A stretch of 64,000 nt of DNA, taken from assembly GCA_944472155.2 (NCBI GenBank), contig OX235272.1, positions 96,168,020-96,232,019 on the forward strand, written 5' to 3'. The translations under genes were made by a program, and so were the position numbers. Below the pieces are notes generated by a model. It did not search any database. It saw only the letters and a list, made by a program, of their open reading frames with translations, and was not told the DNA's origin. Shown one piece after another: positions 11,886 through 25,572 of this stretch; positions within the stretch are counted from its first letter, which is position 1; every line of letters begins with the position of its first letter. Source of the DNA: Trichobilharzia szidati. Lineage: Eukaryota > Platyhelminthes > Trematoda > Strigeidida > Schistosomatidae.

Positions 11886-12101
11886 TTACCAAGTGGCTGA
11901 ATGGTCGACTAGCTTGACCCTGTAACCTGAAGGTCCTAGGTCCGATCCTCCATGATGGGGTCATGGGTGTGTATTTCTGAAGAGCCCCGGACTAGGGTGA
12001 AGCATCTGTCCAGTACTCCCTGGTTTTCAGTGGTTCTCTGCCTGACATCGGTTTGAGGTCAAACTTGATATAAATCAAATCCCTGCAAACTAACTCTTGA
12101 A
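11886..12101 (+). mobile_element. SINE family B copy
   Basis: Head caagtggctgaatggtcgac, tcctaggtccgatcctcc B box, then ctgaagagcccc with C at core position 3, but gaaa changed to gaag and stem I unpaired. The end aaatccctgcaaactaact is the family 3' end. Confidence 0.75.
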
Positions 12102-12255
12102 AAATACATACACTTTGAATAGTCTGAGGTGAAATAAAGTTATGTAGCATTAATTTTGTTATTTAACACTCTGTATTATAATAAAGGATATACAATATCG
12201 TTTTAAAGTGAATCTTCATCAGGCCTTGCGCTAATCATACACTTAACTTTATGCA

Positions 12256-12282
12256 ATATATATATATATATATATATATATA
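12256..12282. repeat. (AT)n microsatellite
   Basis: Uninterrupted AT dinucleotides. Confidence 0.95.
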
Positions 12283-12469
12283 AGATGTCAATCGGTGGCT
12301 GTGATTTATGGATTACTGATGAATGTTAATTGTTTAAAATTGCACAGGTATATCAACCATAAGAATAACATCAACTCAGGTGGCGATAAGAATAATGAAG
12401 ACAACGTGATAATTAATATAATTTTTGCAATAATTAAACTAGGTAGAGATGTTATAGAACTAGGAAAGA

Positions 12470-12960
12470 AGGCTAAGACCTGTCAAATCTTCAGGACGTC
12501 AAAAAACACCCCGGAAGGAATTTTCTCCTCAGAACTGAATTAGCATGTTCATAATTTTTCCAGTATTCTGCCAGATAAAATGCAATCAGAGATACTCGTA
12601 TTCGGTTTTAAGTTTTGTGATTTAGGAAATGAGATCAAACCGAAACTTGACACTTTTGTTCAGCCTGGGAACTTGTCTTTACAAAAAAAACAAAAATCTG
12701 ATTCCGTCATCTGATGGAGAATTGGCCAGGTTAAAGACTAACTAAACTAGTAATTTATTTTACCAAAAGCCTGCTAACTGACAAAACAGCAGTGATGAGA
12801 AGCTTTGAGTACATTAAGAAAAGATGAAAAAGCGTTATTGTTAGTAAACCAGATAAGGGGGCCAGCGTAGTAATAAAGCTTATAATGTGAATTCACTTCA
12901 GATTTATATATAAAACAAAATTCTAAAAGCTTCGTCAGTCAATAGATATAAATTGAAAGT
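12470..12960 (+). pseudogene. Penelope-like element, N-terminal part (dead)
   Basis: Frames carry ILVFGFKFCDLGNE (about 12595-12640), like the L.LG.KF block before PLE reverse transcriptase, and VSKPDKGASVVIK (about 12840-12880), the KADKG hallmark of RT motif region 1. Several stops and shifts. A weak continuation to 13500 is possible. The 82-codon open frame at 12295-12543 may be its upstream Asn-rich part. Confidence 0.65.
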
Positions 12961-13584
12961 CTGGAAAGTAACTGATAAACACTCTAAAGAAGCCAAGTTT
13001 CGCTAAAATTAAAACTCATTAGCAAAGAATATCTACACCTTCTGATTACAACAATGAGTGTTGTAGTTTTGAACCTCTGACAGGACAGAAGTTCCTTCTA
13101 ATTAATGGATAGGTTTTGTTAACGAGTGTGTAAATAGCCACGAAACTAAAGTCCACGTCTCCCCGTTGATCGTCTCTAACCGTCTAATGAGAACAGTAAT
13201 TCAAGAAGTGCACCGCAAATGGCAATCTTTGAGCTTGGTAACAAACGCTTCTTACTTGGCTGATAGAATTCAGTTTATCACTAAACACCACAATGAACGA
13301 GACTGATGACACAGTATAAACACAATCATTTCACCAATCACAGTGTGAACAACATCAGAATGTTTGCTAGATAAGATGGACAAATCGAAGAAAGACAAAT
13401 GCAGGGATGTATCAAACATAGTCTGAAATACTTTTGAACTTCCAAAAAAATCTTTTAACTACCTGCTTCTCTACCTTACTAACAGTCTAGTTCACTTTAC
13501 GAACTGACTTTCATTCCTGTTTTTTATCCACTAATAATTGTAGGCTTCGTATCATCAGAGAAATTAAAATGATAATACAGCGGA

Positions 13585-13640
13585 ATGTAAATGTTTATTA
13601 TTACTATTATTACCATGATTATTATTCTTATTATGCAGAT
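13585..13640. repeat. ATT-rich microsatellite
   Basis: Imperfect (ATT)n run with tattattactattattacc; a shorter one lies at about 13938-13955. Confidence 0.8.
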
Positions 13641-14530
13641 AATAATGATTATGACAGAATGAATTCAATGGAAGAAGTCAAGAAGTCTCAGAATAAGAAC
13701 AATCAACCTCAAGAGTTAGGCTGGTAGCAGTATCGAATAAATAAATAGATAAATAAACCAAATCAACCAAGAAGGAGCAGAACGAAATAGGAAAAATCAA
13801 ATTAAACACACCTCTTGGAGTAAAATTAAATTTTGTTCTTAAAAATAAGATAAATAAAAACAAAAACATCTCTGAGCGAAAAGAAAACGAACAAACAAAG
13901 ATAATAATTACAGAAATTGAAAGACAATAAAAATGATAATTATTATTATTGTTTATTTGTTCGTTGGAGATTTTTCATAAAAAAGCTTTTCCTTCCAAAA
14001 CGGAGAATTTGGGTCAACAGAGATGGAATTATAAAAACTGTTGTAATTTTGTAATTGCATATACTACTGATTTATTTATATAAGTAGTTGCGGAACAATT
14101 CACATCAGTCATTGGTGCTTGCCGAAAATTAGCCAGATTGAAGTGATAAAAACACCAGACAGTCATTCAGCTCTTTGGGTGCAGAGTTCATCAACCATGT
14201 AGCCGAACATACTCAGCTAAAAGAGCCGAATTATTTCAGAGAATACAAATTCTGGTTAGTTCGTTAGACGAGTTTGAATTTTGGATCGCATTCGTCAGTG
14301 TGTGAAAGACAGTTGGATTTCATTTTCCAATACTCTTTATGGTTGATATCATTATCACTGTTGCGTAATGAAAGTACCTTCCTCAAAATGAAGAAAAATT
14401 CATTTCGATCTCTTGTCTACTGAAGGACAGATATAAAAAGTCGTGAAGGATGGTGCTGATTGGTAATATATTCTTCACCTATGCGATGTGTGAATATTGA
14501 CCAATCCATCCAAAAAGCGCCTATAACTGA

Positions 14531-15027
14531 TTTCAAATTTGATCACGAATTGATTTCACTTAGAAAACCACTGAAGAGTAGGGAGTACTGGATAGCCATT
14601 TCGTCCTTGTTTGGGACCCTTCATCAGTATGCACAAATTGCTTCACCGAGTATGAACCCAGGACCTCCAGATTACAAAGTGAGCTCATTTACCATTCAGC
14701 CAATGGTAGTTCGTGGTCAGCGGGACCCACCAAGTTTGGCGTCAGGACAGATACTCACCCATGAAACCTGCCGGTGGTCGAATCTGTAGAAGTTAGAGTT
14801 GACAGGCCATTTGACTCCTTTGTAGTGGCTGAATGGTTTACAAGTTCACCTTGTAACCTGAAAGTCCTGGGTTTGATCACTGATGGGGTTGTGAAGGCGT
14901 CATACTGAAGATTCCTAAACGAGGGCGACACAGCTGCCCAGCACTTCCTGGACTTCAGTGGTTCGCTAACTGAAGTCAATTAGAGGTCAAAACTGAAATC
15001 AATGAAATCCCTACAAACCGACAATTG
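14531..15027. mobile_element. Divergent pair of SINE family B copies
   Basis: The minus copy (14531-14735) and plus copy (about 14785-15027) point away from each other, with 5' ends together around 14736-14785. The minus copy keeps atactg-a-tgaaggg and gaaa. The plus copy has lost part of the core. The plus copy ends aaatccctacaaaccg. Confidence 0.75.
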
Positions 15028-15547
15028 GAAACTAATAACTAATGTTGAACTTATATTCTGATATCATGACAAAGAGGTAGTTTTCTTTACATGGGTTATT
15101 CCAGTGTACTGTTAATTTACATACTAAGGATTAAGTGAATTTTACAAACAGAATACGGTAAACCATAGAATTCTGACCTCCGAATTAAGGAAAGCAAATA
15201 GTCAATCAATGAATATTTCTCATACTCATAAAATGTTTGTCTACGTCAAGGTCATTCATATAAGAGAAGCGGATGCATACAAACACGAACACCTTCACTC
15301 GCTCAGTCTATATACATGAAAAGCAAAATTTTTTTTGTTTCCTTTGAAATATATCACGAATGCACTTTAACATCTTTATTAAGTAAAATTAAACGTTCAG
15401 ATTCGTGTAAATAATGCAAAGAATATTATCACAAGGAATTAGAGGAAAAAATTCATCTGAATTCAAGACATTTTTATCTCCTTTTTGGTGGGTAAAGTAA
15501 ATAAGTGGGAATCAGTAAACTGAATTTCATGAAACGTCTATTTTTCA

Positions 15548-15688
15548 CTAGCTAGCCTCACGTCCTATCCTCTCCCTTCTACCGACTAGTAGACTTGGCA
15601 AGGTTTAGGATTGTGTCAGCCAGGGGTGAAACCCAGACAACATATGTGGTTGGCATGCATTTAACTACTGAATCACCGATGCACCAGC
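15548..15688 (-). mobile_element. SINE family A copy, 5' part
   Basis: On the minus strand: tgcatcggtgattcagtag A box, gggtttcacccctggc B box, and the cggtagaagggagagg middle. The tail is absent. Confidence 0.75.
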
Positions 15689-15689
15689 A

Positions 15690-17389
15690 TAAATGAAATT
15701 AAGTAGTTGTACTTTGAATGCATGTTCTCATGACGGTTAAAATGGATTAAAGAAATTTCAGTGAGTGATTGTTCACTGAATGCTGAATACCTGGCGAGAG
15801 GATACTTCCGTCTTGGTAGTAAAAATTTTATGATTTAAGTTTAGAAAATGGAGGGTTGTTTGTGACTGAGAATATTGGAAACATAGTTTTTAAGTAAAGG
15901 GGGACTCATAGGATAACACCTTCATTCTATAGCAACGAATAATTTCCTAATTTTTCGTGAGGGATAATGCGTTCCCAATGAAATTCGTTTAGTAACCAAA
16001 GTCGAAAAAATCACTACTAGGCAGGTGGTAAGTAGTAATGGTAGTATCTCCGTCCTCAAAATAAGCATGATTTTCTTATTGGTTAATACAGGCAAGTATG
16101 AAACCTAGACTTGAAGGTTCCTAAAGTCAAACATCGAAATAAGGTTCATAACAAGTTTATGTCACTTATCTCAGTGATTACGCGACAAGTATGGTCGACT
16201 GGCCTCAATTAGTGAATATCATATATTATTCACCACTGCAATGACTAATTTTCATATTTTTCAGTCTAACAGAATGATAAGGTTTTAAAAATTGGTAATA
16301 TATTCATCAGTTACCGGGGTGTAATCAGTGTCATGTATCTAGACAATAGTAGTGCTGATGACTGAATTCTGTCAGTCAGTTTTCAACGTGGTCACCAAGA
16401 GAAAAGACTCACCATTGTAGTGCACTTCTGATTAACTTTAGGTGGTTGGAGAAAGTCAGCAGGACGCCCTGAATCTAGACATCTTCCCTATAGGCACTCT
16501 TCAACAGTGTGCATCTGTAACATTTAAGGAAGTGAAGTCCTTTACTCCTGAAATTCAAAATTACACCACACAGTACTCAAGTCATACGGGAAGTTGGTTA
16601 ATTCGGGTTTTCAGATCTGCCTTATACATAAGTGCTGACAAGCATATGACTGACACCCAAGATTTCCTTCCGATCGCTTTCGACCATCTAACACTAATGT
16701 GACAGTACGCCTGACAGATCCGTTCTTCTAAGGATGTACATGTTAACGGAAGATAGTTTTAGATTCTTTAAAATGATTTTAGCATTTATCATGAATACAT
16801 ATTCATTATTTCAATGTACTAGTGGGATTTGTTTAAACATTATTGGTCTAAATCTACTTTCTCGTCTATTGATTCTGTGGAGAATTCCCTTTGCCCACTT
16901 TTAAAACTCTATGTTTAATTAAATTAATAATTAAAGTCTTTAACAATTAACAATAATAACAAACTAACTGATCAATTAACTAATTGAATAAGTGAGTTAA
17001 CAAATAATAAACTAAATTTCATACACAAATTCTCCTTAATGAATTTGTACAAAGCAATGACGATAACAATACATAGATCAGGAAAAAACATGGGATCCAT
17101 TTTACTTTCTGTTGACCGGTGACTTATCAACAGCATACAACTTGAATAATGAAAGTTACTAGCATAATGATAATTTTAAAATTTGAGAAATAAAGTTTCA
17201 CAATAATCAAGAATGATATATATATATATTTTATATATATGTGATAGAATGTAATGTGATAGAATTCTCTGGAGAGAAAAAAAAGCCGTGTGGATCAAGG
17301 GCAGCAAGCAAACACTAAGATGCATAAATTGTAATATTATGTTAGTCACTAGAAGTATATTGCGAATTAATCTCGTTTACGTGGATATG
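15690..17389. other. No recognisable gene
   Basis: A+T-rich. An 86-codon open frame at 16442-16702 has no recognisable domain; AT-rich stretch at 17218-17243. Confidence 0.5.
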
Positions 17390-18720
17390 TGACATACTAA
17401 AAAACTGAGGGAGTTGCCATGGGGTCACCTATATCCCCTGTTGCGGCAGATATATTCATGGATTGCTGGGAAAACATAGCGATTGAAACATTCAGTCCCA
17501 CCCCAAAAGTATGGTGGAGGTATGTAGATGACACATTCACTGTACTTAGAACACAGGATATAGATAGATTTTTCGAACACATTAACTCAAAGGTGGAGGC
17601 AATTCAATTCACTTATGAATTGAGAAGTTAGGAAGGGGAGCTTCCAATGTTAGATTGTAGCGTAAAACGGAAAAAAGATGGGAAGTTAAACACTAGTGTT
17701 TACAGCAAACTCACACATTCAAACAGATATTTAAACTTCCGATCATCTTATCCTATGTCAGTAAAAATAGGATTGGTGAAATGTTTAAATGATAAAGCAC
17801 AAAAACTAAGTAGTACCAAAGAAAATCTAAGACAGGAAGTGAGGCATATTAGAGAAGCTTTGAAACTTAATAACTGCCCTGATAAATTAGTCAGAAAGTA
17901 TGTAGGGAAATGCAAAATTAAAATAAATAATGATAGTAGTGATAGTGATAATAATAATATTAATGGTGACATGCATGTCAAACATGCGCAAGATAATGAC
18001 AACACCAACAATAAGGAATCTAAATCATCAGTAGTAATTCCATACAAGGAAGGAGCCTCGAAAACCTTACGCGGAATTCTTAACAATGCCGGTAGGAATA
18101 AAAGTGGCATTCAAACTCAAAAACTCAATTAAAAATAAGCTTTGTCGGTTAAAGGATCAAACCTATGGAACCAATTAAACAAAACAGTCTAGTTTATCTA
18201 ATACCCTGCCGGAATGATTGTCAGGTCAAATACATAGGTCAAACTAGTAGAATAGGGGCAGTCAGACTAGCTGAGCAAAAAAACCTAGCAAAATCTAGAT
18301 TAGTTGACCCAAATAAGATAAGAAATCTAGAGAATAGTTCAGCTATAGCACTACATGCAAATACACACAACCATACAATAGGATGGGATAGGATGACAGT
18401 TTTAAAATCTAATGTCACAGGGTGGAGGGAGAGATTGATAACAAAAGCTTTGTTTATCGGATCAAATGCAAATACGTGTAATAGGGATGATTCAACACCT
18501 GTCCCAGACATCTCGAAAATTCTACTACCCCTACGACAAATAGGAGAGGACAAAGAAAACTATAAAATCCAAGTTTCGAAGTCGTGTGATTATAGTTGAT
18601 GAAATAGTTATGAACAATACAGTGTGTTCGGAACATAATCCAGTAACTAATACTGTTTCACTGTGTGATATATCTAATAAACTAATTAATTTGGAATTGC
18701 ATAATACTAGAGTGCCCAAG
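17390..18720 (+). pseudogene. Penelope-like element: RT end, Asn-rich linker, GIY-YIG endonuclease
   Basis: Frame 17419-17631 holds RT motif B (GSPISPVAADIFM) and motif C (RYVDDTF). After one stop, 17647-18132 continues the thumb (LPMLDCSVKRKKDG, HSNRYLNFRSSYP) and an Asn/Asp-rich linker. A shift later, 18165-18599 is a GIY-YIG domain: SLVYLIPCRNDCQVKYIGQT, a conserved R, HANTHNH and ETKAL-like E. The three pieces are in different frames but little degraded, so this is a rather young dead copy. Upstream RT is missing; the sequence left of 17390 is unrelated A+T-rich DNA. Confidence 0.85.
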
Positions 18721-20379
18721 TTTTACACATATATATCAATATGAGACATAAAACTTACTTAACACATAGTGAAAATTTTGCAATTCCGAGAAAGTCACTC
18801 TCTGAGACCAGTAATTATGAGACATCTAATCGACACAAGATCTCAAGCAGATATTTTGAATCCCATTAAAATATGTTTTAAAAAACTAGCTAGCCCAAAC
18901 ATTTTTGCTGTTCTCAGACACCATCAGTATCGAAGGAAGCCATAGCAGGTCTTTCTTCATCTTCGTTACTCGTCTTTTGACCTTAAATGACAACATCAAC
19001 ATTAAATATAAATATTGACTTCTTTTCAATCTTATTCAGTTACATCATCATTTACTCAACACATCATTTTTCATATCTCACTTGTTTACTAACTGTGTCC
19101 TTTTGACTTACGCATTCTTACAATTTATGTGCCTCAGTATCTTGTCGACAGAATTGCTCCCACGAATTTTGTTTCATTCGAAAGACTTCGATCACATTAC
19201 AGTTATGAATACAACAGTATTTCTATATTTAACTAACTTCAATTCATCTACTTACCATGATCAATCTTAACCATTGCTCCACATTTAATCTCCAATATAC
19301 TGAAATAGTCTACACTTGTAAAAACCCTATTAAATTTCACTACTCAGGGTGTGTGCAGTTGATAAGGCAGTGACCGACAAAAAACAAAAGGGATCCGTTA
19401 TTCTTATCCTGCTCTGTGTGTTGTTGTTGTTGTGGCATTATTTTGCTCACAAACAAATAAAAAAATTGATTCTGTGGGTAGACAAAACAACAATGAATAT
19501 GACAATAAGAAACGAAGTCGCTTGTTGTGTATATAAGCAAGCTCTATCTAAAAACCCTGTTAAATCATGCAAAAGTGTGACATGCTCAATATAGCTGGAT
19601 ATCTCAACTGAGTTGATGGTATGGCATAAGACTGAGAGAGGGAGGAGGCAGTCTGAAAGTATGGCAGTAGTTGGAGTTTCATCATAACTTCAGATACAAG
19701 TTACTGTCTTTTGCTATTACATTTTTATGCTTATTATAAATTAAGCGTCTTTCTTGAACTCTAATTTCACTAATCTTAACAAATCGATAATATTTAAAAA
19801 CAACAATATTGTTAATGGCGATTATTCTAAAATATATATATATATATTATAAAATATATATATATAATTTTAGAGCCAGAAGAGGGAGTTACTGAAAAGG
19901 ATATTCATTGCTCAATTTTTTTCTAGATGTCTGAGTGAATATTTTTGTGTTTTGGTTTGTTTAATTTAACTGATGAATTATGCTATCATCGCCTCTTTTA
20001 ATTTGAAATCTCAGTGTGTAGCCGTCGACTCCATTGATGATAAGACTGATAGGGACTAATGGACATTCTATTAGTATGGAGAGTTGATCTGTCCATCCAT
20101 TTAAATGTGTCATAATAGATATGTTCACGCAAAGAGCTCAAATCTCAACATTTTTAAGAAAAAAGGTAAAAATAATGTCAAGGTGACAGTGGTTACATCA
20201 TACTGTGACTAGAAAATGGACTTATAACATTTATCCACCTAGTTAAATGGTGATATTTTGTTGTCAGTGTGCTTTGTAAATTTATAAATACCCGGACTGT
20301 TGGCATTGTAAGTATTGTGGACGACTTTCAAGTGTTTAGTTTGTACAGTGATTTTAATGATCTCAGTTTAGATTTTATC
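18721..20379. other. No recognisable gene
   Basis: Flank of the Penelope-like element; its true end may lie here. Only microsatellites at 19830-19866 stand out. Confidence 0.45.
19830..19866. repeat. Two AT microsatellites
   Basis: Two short (AT)n runs separated by tataaa. Confidence 0.85.
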
Positions 20380-20725
20380 ACTGGCTGCTATTGCTTGGAG
20401 AAACACCAGAAACCAAAGGGCAGTGAACAGCTATTTCTTCCCACTTTGCGACTGCTAGAGACCCGGGCCATGAATTTTGGGCCACAAGAAAAGTGCGTTA
20501 CAGTTCAAACACTTGTAGGAGTTCTAACATCTTTGGACTCCTCACTCATTATTTGAGGGAAACAGTGTTCACTACTTAACTTTAAAGTTATGGGGTCTAT
20601 ATGCGGTGGGATAGTGGGTCTGTACTGGTGAAGAGCCAAAGACGAACAAACAACTACCTAGTGTTCCTCGGTCTTCAATATTTCCCCAACTAACGTCGGT
20701 TCTTGGCCAAGTCTACTCTGGGAAG
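20380..20725. mobile_element. Probable divergent pair of degraded SINE-B copies
   Basis: The minus-strand part at 20390-20560 (agaaacaccagaaacc, gaacagctatttcttcc) and plus-strand part at about 20590-20720 (gtctgtactggtgaagagcc) resemble the SINE-B hammerhead region. A 95-codon open frame (20269-20556) overlaps it and is not considered a gene. Confidence 0.4.
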
Positions 20726-21469
20726 ACTTCCAGTGCTCATCCTGAGCGAAGCACTATAAAATTTCTTCATACATAATGTCAGCATATTTAAAATATCGGG
20801 ACAGGGTTTTTTGCAGTGTTCCACGTGTTAACCAAAGCTTCCGCGACAATATGTCGATATATATATATATTCTGTAATTATTAGGAAACGGTATATTTAC
20901 TCTAAAACCACTACAACATACACATCGGAAATTCCATAAAAATGTTCTGATCTGCTAAGCGTGATGACATTACATTCAAAAGTATTTGTGGTCACATGTA
21001 ATTTAAAGAAACAACAAATAAACTACTAGGTTCTTACTGTCAAAAAGTGAAACACAGATAAATTGTGAAATAAACAATAGGCGCAAATTGAACATTTTCA
21101 GTAGTGTGGGTGAACAGGGTGGAGAAAGTGTTGTACTGGATTTACAGAGAAATCGAAGATACTTGGGGCTGTGTGTCAGTTGAATGAAGATATAAATGGA
21201 AATCAGTTACTGGAAAGACACTCATATTTCGAGGCACTCGTCTTCTCATGTTGGGGTAAGTAAAAAGACTTTGAAAGCTGGCGTCTACTAATTAAATCTT
21301 CAGTTATGAATTCGGTGAACCACGGGTTCATAGATAAAGGTTTAACATGGATTAATGCCGTTAGCTACTTTTATTATTAGTCTTGTGAACGGCTAAAGAA
21401 ATCTAGTTAGACTAACGCTCATGTATTTTGCTAACCCTTGGGTCTAGACAGACGCAGATTCTAGATAAT

Positions 21470-21755
21470 GGAGTTTAAAGTAGTTGAAGTCAAACATTTT
21501 TGTGGACATTTCAACGCAGACTTTATCACGAACAGGGTAGCAGTGGGAAACCGTTTAATCTTAGTTTCTTCATCAGTACTCACCCATTGTCCCACTGGAG
21601 GTAAGATCCTAAACTTTCAGGTTACTAGACCATTGGGGCTGAATTGTTAACAGGTGAATCTAGTATCCTGAAGTACCTGGTTGCAATCTCTCATGGAATA
21701 ATGGGCGTTCATTGCTGAACAGCTCCAAAATAAGACGAAACAATTCCTTTAAAAA
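21470..21755. mobile_element. Divergent pair of SINE family B copies, truncated
   Basis: Minus part (to about 21655) with ttcttcatcagtactcaccc and the head ccattggggctg. The plus part begins around 21650 (ggtgaatctagtatcctgaag) and reaches aataagacgaaacaattcc. Confidence 0.6.
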
Positions 21756-22514
21756 TGATAAATCTCACTGTCACATAGGGCTTCAACCTTCCTGTTTCAT
21801 CATACCTATATAAGAGTAGAGTAGAATAGGTAAATTTCGAGAGACAGTGGGTTGCAAGAATCTTTATGAAGTCATAGGATAAATGATAGACAATACGTAT
21901 ATTTGCAGAGATGAATGACGTCTATGATAATGTTGATGAAAAAGAGTAATGCGTCTCCCGTTTTTTTTCAAAACTAAACGAGAAATGTATTAATACGATA
22001 TTGATAAAGTACCACTTGAGATAAAAACTGATGAAATGTCTGCCAGTCACACGTAGAGCATGCTTAGTTGCACGTTGTATATATATATATATTATCAGAT
22101 AGACATATATTTGCAAGAGAATTTAGCAATTTTTTAAGAAAAGGTGTTTCATTAGTGTACAACATTATTAATACCATCATAGGTATTGTAGTGTACATTA
22201 TCAAACGAATGCTCTACAGCGTATTAAGACAAAATCATTCCGATGTGATCAGTTCTTTACTAAGCGCTAATCAGGGTAGGATCGTCTAGACATCTTCAAG
22301 TCTGTCAGTCTACCAAGTCAGGATGAGCTTAAATAGACTCACCCTCTGTCAGTTGCCGAACTACTCCACTCTTTCTAGTCCACTGTATGATTAGAATTGA
22401 CAAGAGGAGACCAACCTGGGCAGCTAACTGGTGTGATAACAGAGAGATGGTCACGTATCGTTCATTCATACGACAGCTAGATACTACCCGTCGTGGTCAG
22501 TGCGGTGAAACAAT

Positions 22515-22590
22515 GACCTAGCTAGCTCAGCTGGGTGTTGTAACTAAGGAGTAGTGATTTGGTGTTCAGCAGTTTGAACCCTGCCCTTAC
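22515..22590 (+). other. tRNA-like sequence with A and B boxes
   Basis: tagctcagctggg (22523-22535) is a perfect tRNA-type A box and agtttgaaccct (from 22571) a B box. I cannot fold a full cloverleaf, and neither SINE family fits. It may be a third tRNA-derived element or a tRNA pseudogene. Confidence 0.4.
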
Positions 22591-23484
22591 TCAGCCTTAC
22601 ACTTCACCTTCAACTATCCACCACTCATTACACTGATAACAGTCTTCCAACACAAGATCATCTCAGATATTTCCAATATCAATCCTAAACTGGTCAAAAT
22701 TAGACCGTAAATATATCAGTTGTATTAAACTATCAGTCAGCATATCAAGAAGTAACTAATGCAGTGTGTCTAGTACCTCATTTGATGCAGACTGAACGCT
22801 ACCAGCCAATATAATGACAGTGATGAAAATTATGAGTAACCGCCAAACCTGTCGAACAACCCCAATTATGTGTGGATAAATAATGATGTCGTTTCCCATA
22901 ATTTCGTTTCAAATTTATCTCCTTTCCTATTTAAATCTTCTAATACCGGTTTGAACAGGAGAAACACTGTGTATACATCACCACGCTCTATAGATTTCAT
23001 TTGTTGCATTTGAATAAGTCTGCAAGGTGAATGAGTTTTTATTTACAAATTAAGTAGGTAAAACATTTAGTGAGAAAAAAACAATTGACTTTGTTGATTT
23101 TTATAGTTTACAATCATTTTATGCGTCCTAGTTATTCGATTTGTAGCAATAGTAATCAATTTACGGTTGTATCAATTGTAATTGCATAATATATATAATT
23201 AGAATATTTCTGATATACCTCTTGTTTTGTTATTCTCCTCAAATTCTTTGAGCCCTCTTCACCCTTCCCTTCACTGCATGTAAGAAAAAGAAAACAAGTC
23301 GGTTTAAGCTCTTCAGTATTTTGAAGGAGATTGTAAGAAAGAAGTCTGTTAGTGGCAGGGAGGGGAAGGAAAGTGTTCTTCAAAAGAAACAAACCAACAA
23401 AAGAAAATATCAGAATCCACTTGAGATAATGAGCATTAACTTGATGTTTACCTAGATTGTACTTATTTCCCTACTTTTCAAGTG

Positions 23485-23568
23485 TTGGTTTGCAGGGATT
23501 TGATTGGTTACAGGCTTGAACAGGAGCTGACATCTGTTAGCGAACCACTGGAAAAACAGGGAGTACAG
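23485..23568 (-). mobile_element. SINE family B 3' fragment
   Basis: Begins with the inverted family end (gttggtttgcagggattt) and continues gttagcgaaccactggaaaa; it breaks off at the hammerhead block. Confidence 0.65.
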
Positions 23569-23774
23569 AGACTACACATTATAAATAATAATGGTTCTGT
23601 TATACTTTAAAACTTTCAATCAACAGGCAGTGTATCTTCCATTGATTTGCGCTCAGTTATTTAAAAACCTCTCAACTTGCTGGAGAGGATGCTACTCATA
23701 TCAGCCGATCAATAATGCATACCATCGTACACCGATACTTGCTTTCTTGATTGCCATTTGTGATATTAAGCAGT

Positions 23775-23880
23775 ATAAACATACTGTGATTTGAGTAATT
23801 TCAGTCTCCAAAGAAATTTTAGTGAAATTTCACCTTGAACTATGTAAGTTTCAGAGTGCGAATTCGATTCTAGAACACTA
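23775..23880 (+). repeat. Dispersed repeat C, copy 1
   Basis: gagtaatttcagtctccaaa, then gtgaaatttcaccttgaac and tatgtaagtttcagag. Similar to 31800 and 38265. No tRNA-like boxes or coding. Confidence 0.6.
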
Positions 23881-23949
23881 ACCGTTAGGACACTTCTTTC
23901 AAAATGCATCATACATCCAAAAATATTTAGGCGAAAATATTGATGGAAA

Positions 23950-25572
23950 TCAATGGACTTATTATTTGAATGTCCAAATTAGGTAATGTATATCTAGTTG
24001 TCACTTCTTAAATGTATTAATTGAAATTCAGAAATCAGGTACAAAAGATACACACTGTACTTCAGTATGTGTTGGTACTAGATGTTTGGAGGAGTCAGTC
24101 GACTTACTGCTACTATTTCTACTGAGTACCAACAAGTATCAGGCCTAAGTCGGATATGACTTCTTGACCTTTAACTGCTTCCAATGTCTAGCGCTGTCAC
24201 TTATATGATATTCTGGTTACGAGCTGGCAGTATGTGAATAACCTAGTAAGCATTCGTCGTTTGTTGTCTGTGGGACTAATGTATCATTAAAAAAGTAACT
24301 GTGCTCTCCAAACCCCCACACCTACACCCCTGTTCAATTTACTGACGATGACAGCAACAAAAAACTAATAAGATTAGCGTAAGCTATTTAAAAATGGATT
24401 TTTCAGGTGGAGGAAAGCAGCACTCATAAAGATATTTTTGCACATATGATTGATTACAATCGGAAATTTTATTTTCTCCCCTCAATGACCTACTATGATA
24501 TTATTGTATAATATTACTACTATTATTCAATAATATTGCATTACAACTCGTCACGTGTTGGCAATATTAATTCGAATTAATCAGTAATCGATTTTTGTAG
24601 TAATTCTCACTAAAATACCGTCCCTAGGAGCAATAGAAGACAGCCGAAAGAAAGAACGAATTAAAGAGAGAGAGAGAAGATGAATTCATCAGAACTTGAC
24701 ACTGGGTAATACTTGAATAATCATGCATGACCTTGACCTCATGAAATGTGTATGCCCATTCAGGTTGAATTTATTTCTTTTAATGTATTCCGCTCTCACC
24801 AGTTTTGTTTTCGTTTTGTTGACTCCAATGAACTTCAATTTCCTCTTTTAAGAAGAAAAGAACACAGTAGTAGGTGGAATGAAGCCTACAGGCGAATATG
24901 TAAGTGGTGGTAACCTTTAAGAACTAAATGACCTTCATACATATTATTCACACTAAACAGTCGTTTTCTGCACGTGTGAGTTTCACATTAGAAGTCGCAG
25001 TGGTGAGGAAGAGAATATTTTCTGCCTAATTGCATCTGTTCATGCATTAGGAGAAAGTCGACTAGGAACACCTCTGCAGTATAACCATGAGAGCTGAATA
25101 ATCTGTCACATCACAACAATTATTGTTGTTTGGTAAAAGCTCAGCAGGTCTACAGGTCTGTTTAGTATAAAAAGAAGCCAGCTGACCTCAAAACGAATGA
25201 GAAAATCTTATTCCACCGATGGATAACAATGAAGTGAACAACTAGAATGTAACTTCAACCTTTATCTTGGTAAATGCCAATTCCATACAGGAAGAAAAAT
25301 CGATAATTAACAGCCTTTCGGAAAGGAGAATAAAAAATATTTCTTATGCCAACAATTTTTTGATCTATTTACTATCAGTATAATTACTCATTTTTGAAAG
25401 GGTCAAAAATTCTTATTGAGTATGTACAATAATCTTTGGGACCACATTATTTGTATGCGGATTGATTAATATGATCTTGTTTTATTATACCACACAGGAG
25501 GCAACCGTAAACTATGCCAACTGCATGACTACTTGCCATTAGTTGAATGTTAATATGGTGATTTATGGATTC
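23950..25572. other. No recognisable gene
   Basis: A+T-rich; short (GA)n run at about 24667-24683 and ATT-type runs near 24500. Confidence 0.5.

Noticed and set aside
14460..14789. 109-codon open frame
   Set aside because: Lies mostly across a minus-strand SINE-B copy and carries no domain.
17748..18110. 120-codon minus-strand hydrophobic frame
   Set aside because: Antisense to the Asn-rich linker of the Penelope-like element.
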